Source: JAEUWI01 sp942492815 (lineage in GTDB: Bacteria > Hydrogenedentota > Hydrogenedentia > Hydrogenedentales > JAEUWI01). Taken from it: a stretch of DNA of 64,000 nucleotides. The position numbers and the translations under genes are program-made. Each line of letters opens with the position of its first letter. Positions within the stretch are counted from its first letter, which is position 1. The notes under the pieces are model-generated. The model was not told where the DNA came from. It did no database searches and was given only the letters and a program-made list of their open reading frames with translations. Shown one piece after another: positions 1 through 8,339 of this stretch. The stretch spans positions 248,001-312,000 of the forward strand of contig OW818658.1 of NCBI GenBank assembly GCA_942492815.1. The letters are read 5' to 3'.

Positions 1-738
1 CAGCAGCGCGCGGTGGTCGAACACGGCGAAGCGGTTGCCCTGGAAACCAAAGGTCTTGAGCCGTTCGGAGCGGCCGTCCTCGCCGGTCAGTCGCGGATTG
101 TCGTAGAAGTCAGTGTCGTCCCAGCGCAACGCCGGCTGGCCCGCCTCGTGGGCGAGGATGGCGCGGGTAAAGGCATTGTTGCCCTTGCCCAGCTTGATCC
201 AGAGCTGCGCGCCGACCAGGCTTTCGCCCAAGGCCGCCAGTTCGGGGCTCATCACCATTCCGCGCTCGGAGCCCGCACCGGTGCGCGCCCACTTCTTCTC
301 CTCCTTCCAGTTTTCCTCGAACTTCATGTTGGGCCAGCGCGCGAGCACCATGGCCTGATCGCGAAAGAAAACCTGATCCGTGGGCGCTTCCAGAGGCGTC
401 TGATAGTGGCGGCCATCCTCCGAGGTCCACGCCGTTTCGATGGGGTCCGTGCCGTCGACGATGACTTCCTCGCGGGCGGCAGCGGTGAAGGTGATGGGCT
501 GGTCCGGCAATCCAGAGTGGGTCAGGGTTACCGTCTCGTGATAGCGCCCGCCCCGTATCACGCAGGTCTGGCCGGGCTGAAGCACATCGGCGGCGCGCTG
601 AATCGTGCGAAAGGGCGCGGCCTCCGTGCCCTCGTTGCCGTCGTCGCCCCAGGGGGCCACATGGCGGGCGGCGGGCTGCGCGTCAACCGAAGCGACAGCA
701 GCCACCAGGGCCAGGGCGATCAGTATCACGTGTGGCAT
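1..738 (-). CDS. Secreted right-handed beta-helix protein (partial)
   Basis: The frame is open from an ATG at 738 to the window edge, so only the first 246 residues are seen and the C-terminus is missing. A signal peptide is clear: a short N-terminus, a hydrophobic run (VILIALALVAAVASV) and a likely cut after VDA. Residues of about 28-75 (WGDDGNEGTEAAPFRTIQ, then RAADVLQPG and VIRGGRYHETV) are typical of the first coil of DUF1565/pectate-lyase-like beta-helix proteins, where evenly spaced 'GTxxxPFxTIxxA' and 'I..G.Y.E' elements start the helix. The substrate is probably an extracellular polysaccharide, but the catalytic region is not in the window. The family call is from motif recognition; the specificity is unknown. 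Confidence 0.75.
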   Translation of the reverse strand, partial: MPHVILIALALVAAVASVDAQPAARHVAPWGDDGNEGTEAAPFRTIQRAADVLQPGQTCVIRGGRYHETVTLTHSGLPDQPITFTAAAREEVIVDGTDPIETAWTSEDGRHYQTPLEAPTDQVFFRDQAMVLARWPNMKFEENWKEEKKWARTGAGSERGMVMSPELAALGESLVGAQLWIKLGKGNNAFTRAILAHEAGQPALRWDDTDFYDNPRLTGEDGRSERLKTFGFQGNRFAVFDHRALL

Positions 739-786
739 GGGTCGAGCTCTTTAGTTGGCAAGGTGCGGCTGCGTTAAGAAGGACAA

Positions 787-1683
787 TCACGCCGCTTGGA
801 TTCGCTTTAGGACGAGTGCTTTGAGGTCCAGAAAGTCCCGTGGTTGCTCGATTTTCGAGCCTTGGCGGAGCAGGTCCTTTACGATTTCCCGAGTCTTGTC
901 GCGCCCCTGAAGGAGTTCGCCCGCATTAGTTCTAACTTCAAAGCAGGCAGAATTGACCAAATGGGCAAGGACAGCCTTTCCCTGAATCATGTCTAACCAT
1001 TTGCCATGCCCGATGGTCAACTCATCCATGTCGCCAGTCATTCGTTGAAGGGTTTCATAGAAGAGCCGCTCTAACTCCTCCGTGGAGACGGAGCTCTCGA
1101 TATTGGCAAGCCGCTGGGAAAACTCCGGGCGGCTTTTCAGTCTTTCCAGAGCGAATTGGGCACTTATGAATTCCTTGGGGTCTTTGAAGAGCTTGATCCA
1201 CTCACGCTTTTGAGTTTCACGAATAGCAACAATCACATAATTTGCAGCGTCAAGATACAGTCTTTGATTTGCGGCTTGGATCAGTTTCTGAGTGAGTCCG
1301 GCTTCATCTGTCCGACAGAAGTGTGAGTGCCTCAAATACGTTGGTTCGAGAAAGTAGTTCTCGATTTCTCGCCGACGCCAAACGAGGAGGTTGTAGGACG
1401 TGGGATCGGGAAAGTTGGACCAGTACTTTTCCACGTCGTCGTCGCTATGATGGGGATCCCTGTCGATGAGGAAATAGTAATCGGGGTGATGGGGATGGAG
1501 CGAGGTGGCAACGTTCTTTAGGGAATAGGATGGCCCAAGCGGCTTCACGGTAATCTGGAAGTCAAAGAGCTCTTCAAGCACTTTGACGTCGAAGGACTCG
1601 TCGTTTTCCCCTTCGACGAACAGGACGTGTTTCGCGTCTTGAAGTACGTTCTCAGGCGCTCCCCCGGTTGTTACCCTAATCAC
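787..1683 (-). CDS. DUF4435/TOPRIM-like protein, AriB-like candidate effector
   Basis: This 298-residue protein has the marks of DUF4435, a TOPRIM-like nuclease fold. They are a beta strand ending in the acidic residue E24 (VLFVEGENDESF), an aspartate pair D74/D76 (FLIDRD), and the family's RREIENY segment at about 104-110. The start is GTG; its GTGA overlaps the stop of the upstream ATPase gene by 4 bp, so the two are probably translationally coupled and work together. An ABC/AAA15-type ATPase next to a DUF4435 protein is the architecture of the PARIS anti-phage system, in which AriB is the toxic effector released by AriA. Other ATPase-DUF4435 pairs exist, so the PARIS label is a strong analogy rather than proof. 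The acidic residues are kept, so it is probably active. Confidence 0.72.
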   Translation of the reverse strand: MIRVTTGGAPENVLQDAKHVLFVEGENDESFDVKVLEELFDFQITVKPLGPSYSLKNVATSLHPHHPDYYFLIDRDPHHSDDDVEKYWSNFPDPTSYNLLVWRRREIENYFLEPTYLRHSHFCRTDEAGLTQKLIQAANQRLYLDAANYVIVAIRETQKREWIKLFKDPKEFISAQFALERLKSRPEFSQRLANIESSVSTEELERLFYETLQRMTGDMDELTIGHGKWLDMIQGKAVLAHLVNSACFEVRTNAGELLQGRDKTREIVKDLLRQGSKIEQPRDFLDLKALVLKRIQAA

Positions 1684-2768
1684 CGAACAACCTCTGGCTC
1701 GGTGCTAAGAAGGACGCGCCGATCTTCGTCCACTGAATCCATGACGAACTCAGAATGAGTGGCCATAACATACTGATTGTCTGGTGCCAGTGAAAATAAC
1801 GTCCTGATGAAGCTCCGGTGCCATTGGGCATTCAAATGAAGCTCCGGTTCGTCGATCAGTACCACCAATGGGTTGTTTCTAGTGTGAAACCAGACAAGGA
1901 AGAGCGTAGAAATAATCTCCTTCTGTCCCGAACTCAGCCCGTCAAACGTAAAAGGGGCCCCTCCGCTTTCAGGTATAATTCGAAAATCTACGGTGTTGTC
2001 GGGTGAGGGTCTCAGCTTACTAATCGCACCACCGGCATATCTGTGTAACAACTCATTCAACTTTAAGGTGGCTAGTTCTGAATCCTGCCCTTGATCTCGG
2101 TCAAGTTCGAAAAGGTCCGCTTTGCCCATCATTGTTCTGAGCATTAGCACTTTCAGAGCGCTCACAGTGGACTCGTCACGATTGCCATGATTTCTACCGC
2201 GAAATCCAGCCCTTTCCACCATCATCCCAAGGTCTGGATTTCCTTCCTGAACCTTTCGATAACTATTGAAAGATAGAAAGCTGGATTCTGCGATCGGATC
2301 GGGAGAAAAGCCCCAAATAGTTCGTAATACGTCATGAATCTGATCGTCAGTTCGCAGTCGTGATCCACCGCGAGACTTCTGCCTCTTGGCGGTGCTGGTA
2401 AATTTGATAGTCCCATCTCGGTCGATTTGCAGTCGCGCTTGCTCCGGCCGACTATCTATCCACAATTCACCTGTAACTTCAGCGAATTCGGTGCCCGCGC
2501 GAATCACGAGATCCGGAATGTCAACGGAATCGAATTCAGGCCAATAGAGCTCGATTGTGTATTGGCCGAGTTTTGCCCCAAGCAGCAACAACGCGCAGCA
2601 TTCAAGGACCGACGTTTTCCCCAGCCCATTTTCACTGCCCATGACCAATACATCCGGATCGCCCGACATCAATGGTTCGGGGAAGTCCAGATCAAGGGAA
2701 TCAATACCCTTGTAGTTCCGAATGGAAATATGTCTTAGCTTGATGGCCGTTTTCTTATCATCGCTCAT
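1680..2768 (-). CDS. RecF/OLD-like ATPase, AriA-like candidate sensor
   Basis: This 362-residue ATPase of the ABC/AAA15 class has its motifs in order. Walker A is at 44-53 (GSENGLGKTS), an ABC-type signature at 278-284 (LSSGQKE), Walker B with D306/E307 (LIDEPELHL) and a switch histidine H338 (ATHSEF). The gap between Walker A and the signature holds the usual helical insert. An SD sequence GGAGG lies 5 nt before the ATG. It is followed, with a 4-bp overlap, by the DUF4435 gene, and preceded by a small ribbon-helix-helix gene on the same strand. In PARIS the ATPase assembles into a scaffold that holds the TOPRIM effector and senses phage anti-restriction proteins. GC looks lower than in the glycan genes, in line with transfer. 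Confidence 0.78.
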   Translation of the reverse strand: MSDDKKTAIKLRHISIRNYKGIDSLDLDFPEPLMSGDPDVLVMGSENGLGKTSVLECCALLLLGAKLGQYTIELYWPEFDSVDIPDLVIRAGTEFAEVTGELWIDSRPEQARLQIDRDGTIKFTSTAKRQKSRGGSRLRTDDQIHDVLRTIWGFSPDPIAESSFLSFNSYRKVQEGNPDLGMMVERAGFRGRNHGNRDESTVSALKVLMLRTMMGKADLFELDRDQGQDSELATLKLNELLHRYAGGAISKLRPSPDNTVDFRIIPESGGAPFTFDGLSSGQKEIISTLFLVWFHTRNNPLVVLIDEPELHLNAQWHRSFIRTLFSLAPDNQYVMATHSEFVMDSVDEDRRVLLSTEPEVVR

Positions 2769-2848
2769 TTCGGCCTCCGTGACTTCTTACGCCGCGAGAC
2801 AATCCTCCCCCGAGCACTGTAGCCCGGAAGTCCGATGTGCGGGCCTTC

Positions 2849-3088
2849 TTAATCCATCACCGGCGGCGTATTCAGATCCCGCTCGCGCAGGCGCTTGGCG
2901 TAGTACGTCACGATGCGGCGAAGCAACTCGTCCCGCTTGATGCCTTCTACTTCGGCTTTCCAGCGAAGGAAGGCCGCGACGGAGCGGGGCAGGGTAACGG
3001 TCATCTTGACCATATCCGAGGGATTGGTATCGCCCAGGTGCTGGTCCTTTTTCTTCCGCTGCCGCATTTGTTCTTCGGTTTCCGACAT
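2849..3088 (-). CDS. Small ribbon-helix-helix (RHH/CopG-like) protein
   Basis: This 79-residue protein has a charged N-terminal tail (about 30 residues) and then a ribbon-helix-helix core: a beta strand MVKMTVTLP, helix SVAAFLRWKAEVEG, turn, and helix RDELLRRIVTYYAKRLRERD. RHH proteins dimerise through the strand and bind operators as repressors or antitoxins. The start is taken at ATG 3088 because GGAGGAG lies just upstream; the in-frame GTG at 3100 overlaps that SD. It is the first gene after a good promoter and lies 80 bp before the ATPase gene, so it could be the autoregulator of the ATPase-DUF4435 unit. Its targets are unknown; a free-standing antitoxin is an alternative. Confidence 0.65.
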   Translation of the reverse strand: MSETEEQMRQRKKKDQHLGDTNPSDMVKMTVTLPRSVAAFLRWKAEVEGIKRDELLRRIVTYYAKRLRERDLNTPPVMD

Positions 3089-3139
3089 GTTCTCCTCCAC
3101 GATTTTACTCCTTTATGTAAAAGGGCCACTCTGCCTAAT

Positions 3140-3168
3140 ATCATACACGGTTACGCTCACAATTCCAA
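3140..3168 (-). promoter_or_regulatory. Sigma70-like promoter for the RHH-ATPase-DUF4435 operon
   Basis: Read on the minus strand there is TTGGAA, a 17-nt spacer and TATGAT, about 50 bp before the RHH start codon. This is close to the consensus in both boxes and in spacing. Confidence 0.55.
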
Positions 3169-3213
3169 CGATTAAGGTAAAGCCACGTAATTCTGTTAAA
3201 AGCGTGAAGAGTA

Positions 3214-3243
3214 TTCCTTCTCGGCTCCCTTGTCTTCTATAAT
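3214..3243 (+). promoter_or_regulatory. Possible promoter of the glycan cluster
   Basis: A perfect TATAAT box lies at 3238-3243, about 60 bp before the carbamoyltransferase start. The -35 (TTCCTT, 18 nt upstream) is poor, so this may need an activator. Confidence 0.4.
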
Positions 3244-3302
3244 ACGCGAGACTGGCCGGTCGGTGTCGTCGGCGTAAATCCTATGAAGGCAGGAGAATAC
3301 GA

Positions 3303-4988
3303 TTGAACATCCTTGGTATCGGGGGCTATTCCCATGATTCCGCCGCCGCACTTGTTCAGGACGGGCAGGTTGTCGCGGCGGTAGCGGAAGAGCGCCTTTC
3401 CCGAGTAAAGCACCAGGGTGGCGTACCCCGAATGGCCGTCAATTGGTGTCTTTCCGAGGCAGGATTGACCCTGGATGACATCGATCATATCGGCTGCTAC
3501 ATGCGCCCCGGGCTGCGGGTTGGCCGGCGATTGCCCTATCGGTTAAGCACGGCGTGGCGGAGCCCTTTCTACGCCGCCGCCTTTTCGGCCTATGAACTCT
3601 GGCACAACGCGGGCTACATCCGGGGCATGCAGTCGCTTCGGGGAAGGAAGGCCCAACTCCACTTCATGGAGCATCACCCGACTCACGCGGCCAGCGCATT
3701 TCTGTGCAGCCCCTTTGAGGAGGCTGCCCTTCTGTCCATCGACTACGTGGGGGAGTGGGCCGCCACCTGGACCGGTATCGGGCGCGGCGCGGACATCACC
3801 CGACTGCGCCAGGCGAACTACCCCAATTCGCTGGGCGTGTTTTACTCTGCGCTCACGGACTACCTCGGCTTTCTCCGCGCTTCGGACGAGTACAAGGTCA
3901 TGGGCCTCGCGTCCTACGGCGAGCCAGTCTACTACGAGGCCCTGAAGAAGGTACTCCGGCCTCAGGAAGACGGCTGGTACCGCATCGACCACAGCTACAC
4001 CGCCTGGCACTATCTGCCCGGATCGCGCTGTGGCTACTTCAGCGACAAGTTCATCCGCGAATTCGGGCCGCCGCGCGCGAAGGGCGAGCCCATCACCGAG
4101 CACCACCAGAACTTGGCAGCCTCCGCCCAGCGCCTGCTGGAGGACATCGTACTGCGTCTGGCGGAGAATCTTCGCCGCGAGACGGGCATGACCAAGCTCT
4201 GCCTCGCGGGCGGCGTGGCGCTCAACTGCTCCATGAATGGTCGTCTGAAGCGGGAGTCGGGCTTCGAGGATATATGGATCCAGCCCGCCTCGGGTGACGA
4301 CGGCATCGCCATCGGTGCCGCGCTTCAGTTGCACCACCGCTTCAACGGCCCAAAGCGCGGTTACACCATGACCCAGGCAAACCTCGGGCCCGATATTGAC
4401 AACGATGCGATTGAGGCCCACCTCAAGCTCACCAAGACGCCCTACACGCGCTCGACGGACATCGCGACCGACGCCGCGAGACTGCTGGCGGAGGGCAAGA
4501 TTGTTGGCTGGTATCAGGGCCGCATGGAGTTCGGTCCACGCGCTCTGGGCAACCGCAGCATCCTCGCCGATCCCACGCGGGCGGACATGAAGGACCTGGT
4601 AAACACCTACGTGAAGTTTCGCGAGGAGTTTCGTCCTTTTGCGCCGAGCGTATTGGCCGAGCGCGCCCCGGAATACTTCGAGGGTTGCACCGATTCGCCT
4701 TTCATGCTTTTCGTCTATCCCGTGCGGCCCGAGAAGCAGGCGGAAGTGCCCGCGATCACCCACATCGACGGCACCGCGCGCGTACAGACCGTGACGGAAG
4801 CGTCCAACCCGCGCTACTACCAGCTCATCAAAGCCTTCGAAGCGATCCGGGGCGTGCCCATGGTGCTCAATACGAGTTTCAACGTCATGGGCGAGCCCAT
4901 CGTACACACGCCCGCCGATGCTTTGAAATGTTTCTACGGCACCGGCATGGATGCCCTGGCGATGGGAGATTTTCTGGTGGTGAAATAG
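3303..4988 (+). CDS. NodU-family carbamoyltransferase
   Basis: This 561-residue protein is full length for the NodU/CmcH family, which transfers a carbamoyl group from carbamoyl phosphate to a sugar or antibiotic hydroxyl through a carbamoyl-AMP intermediate. Seen features are the N-terminal ASKHA start (ILGIGGYSHDSAAAL), the Kae1-like HHPTHAASAF around residue 124, the GGVALNC segment, the C-terminal signature EFGPRALGNRSI around 409-420, and LNTSFNVMGEPIVHTP near the end. The start is TTG, chosen because AGGAG lies 8 nt upstream. It opens a run of genes with two glycosyltransferases and a deacetylase, so the acceptor is probably a cell-surface glycan or a secreted glycoconjugate; the actual acceptor cannot be read from sequence. 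Confidence 0.93.
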   Translation: MNILGIGGYSHDSAAALVQDGQVVAAVAEERLSRVKHQGGVPRMAVNWCLSEAGLTLDDIDHIGCYMRPGLRVGRRLPYRLSTAWRSPFYAAAFSAYELWHNAGYIRGMQSLRGRKAQLHFMEHHPTHAASAFLCSPFEEAALLSIDYVGEWAATWTGIGRGADITRLRQANYPNSLGVFYSALTDYLGFLRASDEYKVMGLASYGEPVYYEALKKVLRPQEDGWYRIDHSYTAWHYLPGSRCGYFSDKFIREFGPPRAKGEPITEHHQNLAASAQRLLEDIVLRLAENLRRETGMTKLCLAGGVALNCSMNGRLKRESGFEDIWIQPASGDDGIAIGAALQLHHRFNGPKRGYTMTQANLGPDIDNDAIEAHLKLTKTPYTRSTDIATDAARLLAEGKIVGWYQGRMEFGPRALGNRSILADPTRADMKDLVNTYVKFREEFRPFAPSVLAERAPEYFEGCTDSPFMLFVYPVRPEKQAEVPAITHIDGTARVQTVTEASNPRYYQLIKAFEAIRGVPMVLNTSFNVMGEPIVHTPADALKCFYGTGMDALAMGDFLVVK

Positions 4989-5040
4989 GCTGCAGACTGT
5001 AGGCTGTAGGCTTTGGCTGGCGGGCTACTGCTCCGATCCA

Positions 5041-5102
5041 GTCCCATACGACCCATAAGACCCATAAGACTCATAAGACTCATAAGACTCATAAGACTCA
5101 CT
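5041..5102. repeat. Tandem 9-10-bp repeat (cataagact unit)
   Basis: About six imperfect copies of a 9-10-bp word (cccataaga, then ctcataaga) run head to tail between the carbamoyltransferase and the first glycosyltransferase. A shorter array of the same word lies at 6287-6324 before the next glycosyltransferase. There are no spacers, so this is not a CRISPR. Confidence 0.85.
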
Positions 5103-5142
5103 ATCCTCCAGACCAAAACCTAAATGGAATCATTGCCCACCG

Positions 5143-6261
5143 ATGCGCATTCTTATTCCCACTGTTGACTATCCGCCTATCGAGGGCGGCATCAGCACCG
5201 TCGCCCTGGAGGTGGCTCGGGCTCTTCATCGCCAGGGGCACGAGGTGACCGTGGTGGCCCCGCTGTTTCCCGACATGGAAGCCTTCGATGCGGCGGAGCC
5301 CTACACCGTCGTGCGGTTTGGGGGCTACGACGCGGGCTGGTGGCGCCTGGTACCCTTTTTGTTGAAAAGTTGGCCGCACACGCGGGGCGTGGATCGCATC
5401 ATCGCCATCAACATCTCCTACGGCGGCGTGCTCGGGCGATTCGCGAAGCTTTTTCGCGGTACGCCCTATATCACCCTGGCCTACGCCTACGAGTTTCTCA
5501 AGTTCGCGAAGAATCCATTCGCCCGATTCGCCCTGCGAAATCTCTATCGCAACGCTACGCACACCGTGGCCATCAGCAAGTTCACCCGCGAGAATCTGAT
5601 TCGTTTCGGCGTCCATGAAGATCTCGTCCGGGTGGTATTGCCCGGGGCCCGCGTGCCCGAGCCCATCGCACCCGAAGTGGCCGCTGTGGCCTGCCGCCGC
5701 CTCGATGTGGAGGGCTACAACTTCATTCTCGCCGTCGGTCGCTTTATCCCGCGCAAGGGCCAGATCACCCTCATCGAAGCGCTGCCGCTCCTGCACGAGT
5801 GGTGCCCCAACGTTCACCTCGTCATGGTTGGACGCGGGCCCGCGCTGGCCAACTGTCGCGGCAAGGCCGAGGCGCTGGGCATGGAGGGCTTCGTCCATCT
5901 GCCCGGCTATGTGCCCGATGACACCCTGCAGGCCCTGTACCAGACTTGCACCTGCTTCGCCCTGCCCACGGGGGAAGACGAGGACGGCCAGGTCGAAGGT
6001 TTTGGGCTCGTCTTCACCGAGGCCCACGCCCACGGCAAGCCGGTTGTCGCCGGACGCAGCGGGGGGGTGGTGGATGCGGTGCTCCACGAGAAAACGGGCC
6101 TGCTGGTGCCGCCGGGCAACGCGGAAAAATTGGCCGAAGCCCTGCGCCGCATATTGGAAAATCCCGAACTCGCGGAATCCCTCGGCAGCGCCGGGAAAAA
6201 GCGCGTGGAATATCAGCTCAACTGGGATGTATTCGCCGAAAAACTAGTCGAGGGTCCGTAG
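5143..6261 (+). CDS. GT4-family glycosyltransferase
   Basis: This 372-residue retaining GT-B glycosyltransferase has an N-terminal acceptor domain starting ILIPTVDYPPIEGGI with the glycine-rich loop, and a C-terminal nucleotide-sugar domain with GRFIPRKG near residue 198 and the E-x7-E-like element EGFGLVFTEAHAHGKP at about 285-300. It is a cytoplasmic enzyme that should add one sugar from an NDP-sugar to a lipid-linked or growing chain. It lies between the carbamoyltransferase and a second GT4, all on the same strand. Donor and acceptor are not predictable. Confidence 0.92.
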   Translation: MRILIPTVDYPPIEGGISTVALEVARALHRQGHEVTVVAPLFPDMEAFDAAEPYTVVRFGGYDAGWWRLVPFLLKSWPHTRGVDRIIAINISYGGVLGRFAKLFRGTPYITLAYAYEFLKFAKNPFARFALRNLYRNATHTVAISKFTRENLIRFGVHEDLVRVVLPGARVPEPIAPEVAAVACRRLDVEGYNFILAVGRFIPRKGQITLIEALPLLHEWCPNVHLVMVGRGPALANCRGKAEALGMEGFVHLPGYVPDDTLQALYQTCTCFALPTGEDEDGQVEGFGLVFTEAHAHGKPVVAGRSGGVVDAVLHEKTGLLVPPGNAEKLAEALRRILENPELAESLGSAGKKRVEYQLNWDVFAEKLVEGP

Positions 6262-6286
6262 CGGTCTGCGGTTTCAATAATCCCAG

Positions 6287-6324
6287 GTCCCATACGACCC
6301 ATACGACCCATAAGACCCATTTCC
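6287..6324. repeat. Short tandem repeat (cccatacga/cccataaga words)
   Basis: Three to four copies of the word family seen at 5041-5102 lie just before the second glycosyltransferase start. The two arrays therefore bracket the first glycosyltransferase gene. Confidence 0.75.
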
Positions 6325-6325
6325 C

Positions 6326-7489
6326 ATGACCCGCTACCGCATCGCCCACATCATCACCCGCCTTTCCCAGGGCGGGGCCCAGGAGAACACCTTCCACACG
6401 GTGCGTCTTGCGGATCGATCGCGCTTCGACGTGGATCTCATCAGCGGCCCCGTGGACGGTAGCGAGGGCAGCATCGAGGGTGTGGTGGGGGCCGCGGGGA
6501 TTGCGATCATCCGGGAGCCCCACCTGGTGCGCGCGCCCGTGCCCCACCTGGATTGGCTGGCCCTGCGCGGCCTCACGCGCAAGCTGAAAGAGGGCCGCTA
6601 CGACCTCGTCCACACCCACACCTCCAAGGCTGGCTTCCTCGGGCGCCTGGCCGCTGAGCGCGCGGGCATTCGCCACGTCGTCCACACGCCCCACGGCAAT
6701 GTGTTCCACGGATACTTCAACAGCCCCGTGACCCGGCTCTACGTCTGGATGGAGCGCCACGCCGCCCGCCGCACGAGCCGCATCATCGAATTGACCGAAG
6801 GCGGCATCAAAGAACACCTCGCCGAGGGCATTGGCCAGCGTGACCAGTACCGCGTGGTCTTCAGCGGCATCGACACCGCGCCATACGAAGCGGCCATCGC
6901 ACGCCGTCAGGAAACCCGCGCCGCGCTCGGCATCGCGGATGATCAAGTGCTCATCGGCGGGTTGGGCCGTCTGGAGCCCGTGAAGGGTTTTAATCATTTC
7001 ATTGAAATGGCGCGTCAGCTTCACGAAAAGGACCCTTCGCTGAAGTTCATGATCGCCGGTGATGGCGCGCAAGCTGAGCAACTTAAGGCTTCCGCGAGCG
7101 ATCTGCCCATAGCGTTCCTCGGTCGCCGCAACGACGTGCCCGAACTCATGGCGGCCTTCGACGTGCTCGTGGTCCCCTCCATCAATGAAGGCATGGGCCG
7201 CGTCATTCTGGAGGCCGGTGCAGCCGGCGTCCCCATCGTCGCCAGCCGCGTCGGCGGCATCCCCGATATCGTCGACGACGGCGAAACCGGCCTCCTCGTC
7301 GCGCCCCGCGCGCCCGATGAACTGGCATGCGCCGTCCTCGCCCTAGTACACTCCCCCGAGCGGCGCTGCCTCATGGGAGCCGCGGCCCGCGCCAAAGTTG
7401 TGCCCCACTACAGCCTGCAACACATGGTTCAACGGATTGAAGCCATCTACGAGGAATTGCTGAATGAGAGTGCCCCAGACCCCCGGTGA
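6326..7489 (+). CDS. GT4-family glycosyltransferase
   Basis: This 387-residue GT-B enzyme begins with an acceptor domain (IAHIITRLSQGGAQENTF; later LVHTHTSKAGFLGRLAA, a segment usual in capsule and LPS glycosyltransferases). The donor domain has GRLEPVKGF near residue 214 and NEGMGRVILEAGAAGVP near 288. Its last 26 bases overlap the PIG-L gene in another frame, so the two are very likely co-translated. It is only distantly like the upstream GT4, so this is not a recent duplication. The likely role is assembly of a surface or secreted glycan; sugar specificity is unknown. Confidence 0.92.
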   Translation: MTRYRIAHIITRLSQGGAQENTFHTVRLADRSRFDVDLISGPVDGSEGSIEGVVGAAGIAIIREPHLVRAPVPHLDWLALRGLTRKLKEGRYDLVHTHTSKAGFLGRLAAERAGIRHVVHTPHGNVFHGYFNSPVTRLYVWMERHAARRTSRIIELTEGGIKEHLAEGIGQRDQYRVVFSGIDTAPYEAAIARRQETRAALGIADDQVLIGGLGRLEPVKGFNHFIEMARQLHEKDPSLKFMIAGDGAQAEQLKASASDLPIAFLGRRNDVPELMAAFDVLVVPSINEGMGRVILEAGAAGVPIVASRVGGIPDIVDDGETGLLVAPRAPDELACAVLALVHSPERRCLMGAAARAKVVPHYSLQHMVQRIEAIYEELLNESAPDPR

Positions 7490-8198
7490 CGAGTACCTGT
7501 CGAAGCAACGGCTCCTGGTCATTTCGCCCCACGCTGACGACGAAAGCTTCGGCTGCGCCGGGACCATGGCCCGCATCAAAGACCTCGGCGGCGAGGTCTA
7601 CGTCATCTGCTGCTCCGTCGGCACCCTCAAGCACTACGACGGCAAAGACGAACTCGTGGATGGCCGCACGCGGGAAAAAGAGTTCGAAGCCGTGATGGAG
7701 TACCTCAAGGTCGACGACTACGAGTACCTCTACCGCGACGCCGACACCCACCTGCGCATGGACACCATCCCGCGCCGCGACCTCATCGCCCTCTTCGAGC
7801 GCGATGCCCGCCTCGCGCTGGACAAGCTCCAGCCCACCATGCTCGCCATCCCCGTCTCCTCCTACAACCAGGACCACGAGGCCGTATTCCGCGCCGCCTT
7901 CACCGCCGCCCGCCCCGGCGTGCCCAAGGACAAACCCATCCAGCCCCTCGTCCTCGGCTACAACAACACCTCGCTCTTCTGGAGCCTCGAGCATGAAAAG
8001 ATCCACATGAACTTCTACGTGGACATCTCCGACTACCTGGAGCAAAAGCTCCACGCGCTAAGCCTGCACTCCTCGCAGATGCGCGATCCGATCCACCATT
8101 CCAGCGTGCAGAATGTGGAATACACCGCGCGCTTGAGAGGGAGCGAGATTTCGGTCGCCGCCGCGGAAGGGTTTATGCTGTTTCGGCAGATTTTGTAG
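7464..8198 (+). CDS. PIG-L/LmbE-family sugar N-deacetylase
   Basis: This 244-residue zinc-dependent amidase of the PIG-L family shows the metal and catalytic motif SPHADDE (H23, D25, D26, E27); the third position is A rather than the usual P. The second histidine segment is YNQDHEAVFRAA. PIG-L enzymes remove N-acetyl groups from GlcNAc-linked intermediates. The start lies inside the preceding glycosyltransferase gene (26-bp overlap), pointing to an enzyme acting on the same glycan. The C-terminal segment NVEYTARLRGSEI is echoed in a broken copy just downstream. Confidence 0.9.
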   Translation: MRVPQTPGDEYLSKQRLLVISPHADDESFGCAGTMARIKDLGGEVYVICCSVGTLKHYDGKDELVDGRTREKEFEAVMEYLKVDDYEYLYRDADTHLRMDTIPRRDLIALFERDARLALDKLQPTMLAIPVSSYNQDHEAVFRAAFTAARPGVPKDKPIQPLVLGYNNTSLFWSLEHEKIHMNFYVDISDYLEQKLHALSLHSSQMRDPIHHSSVQNVEYTARLRGSEISVAAAEGFMLFRQIL

Positions 8199-8215
8199 GG
8201 ACTGACACGCCCCGC

Positions 8216-8335
8216 GACACCAGCTTTCAAAAACGTCGAATACATGGCAAAATTGCGGGAGAGCAATATCCGCAACTCCGACCTCGGCGCTACTGATGTC
8301 TCGAACTACAATTGCTCAGAAAAGTTTTCCCGTTT
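8216..8335 (+). pseudogene. Remnant of a second PIG-L deacetylase C-terminus
   Basis: Reading on the + strand from about 8218 gives FKNVEYMAKLRESNIRNS, which matches the C-terminal NVEYTARLRGSEI of the intact deacetylase just upstream. The frame then runs into unrelated sequence and stops about where the 441-residue gene of the opposite strand ends. It has no start and no catalytic part. It is best read as the tail of a lost paralogue cut by arrival of the DAC unit. Confidence 0.5.
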
Positions 8336-8339
8336 TGAA

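Noticed and set aside
3543..4907. Long open frame (454 codons) on the minus strand inside the carbamoyltransferase gene
   Set aside because: It is antisense to a full-length gene with all family motifs; its product is rich in Arg, Gly and Val runs typical of GC-rich shadow frames.
5041..5102. Possible CRISPR array
   Set aside because: The unit is only 9-10 bp, with no spacers and no cas genes near.
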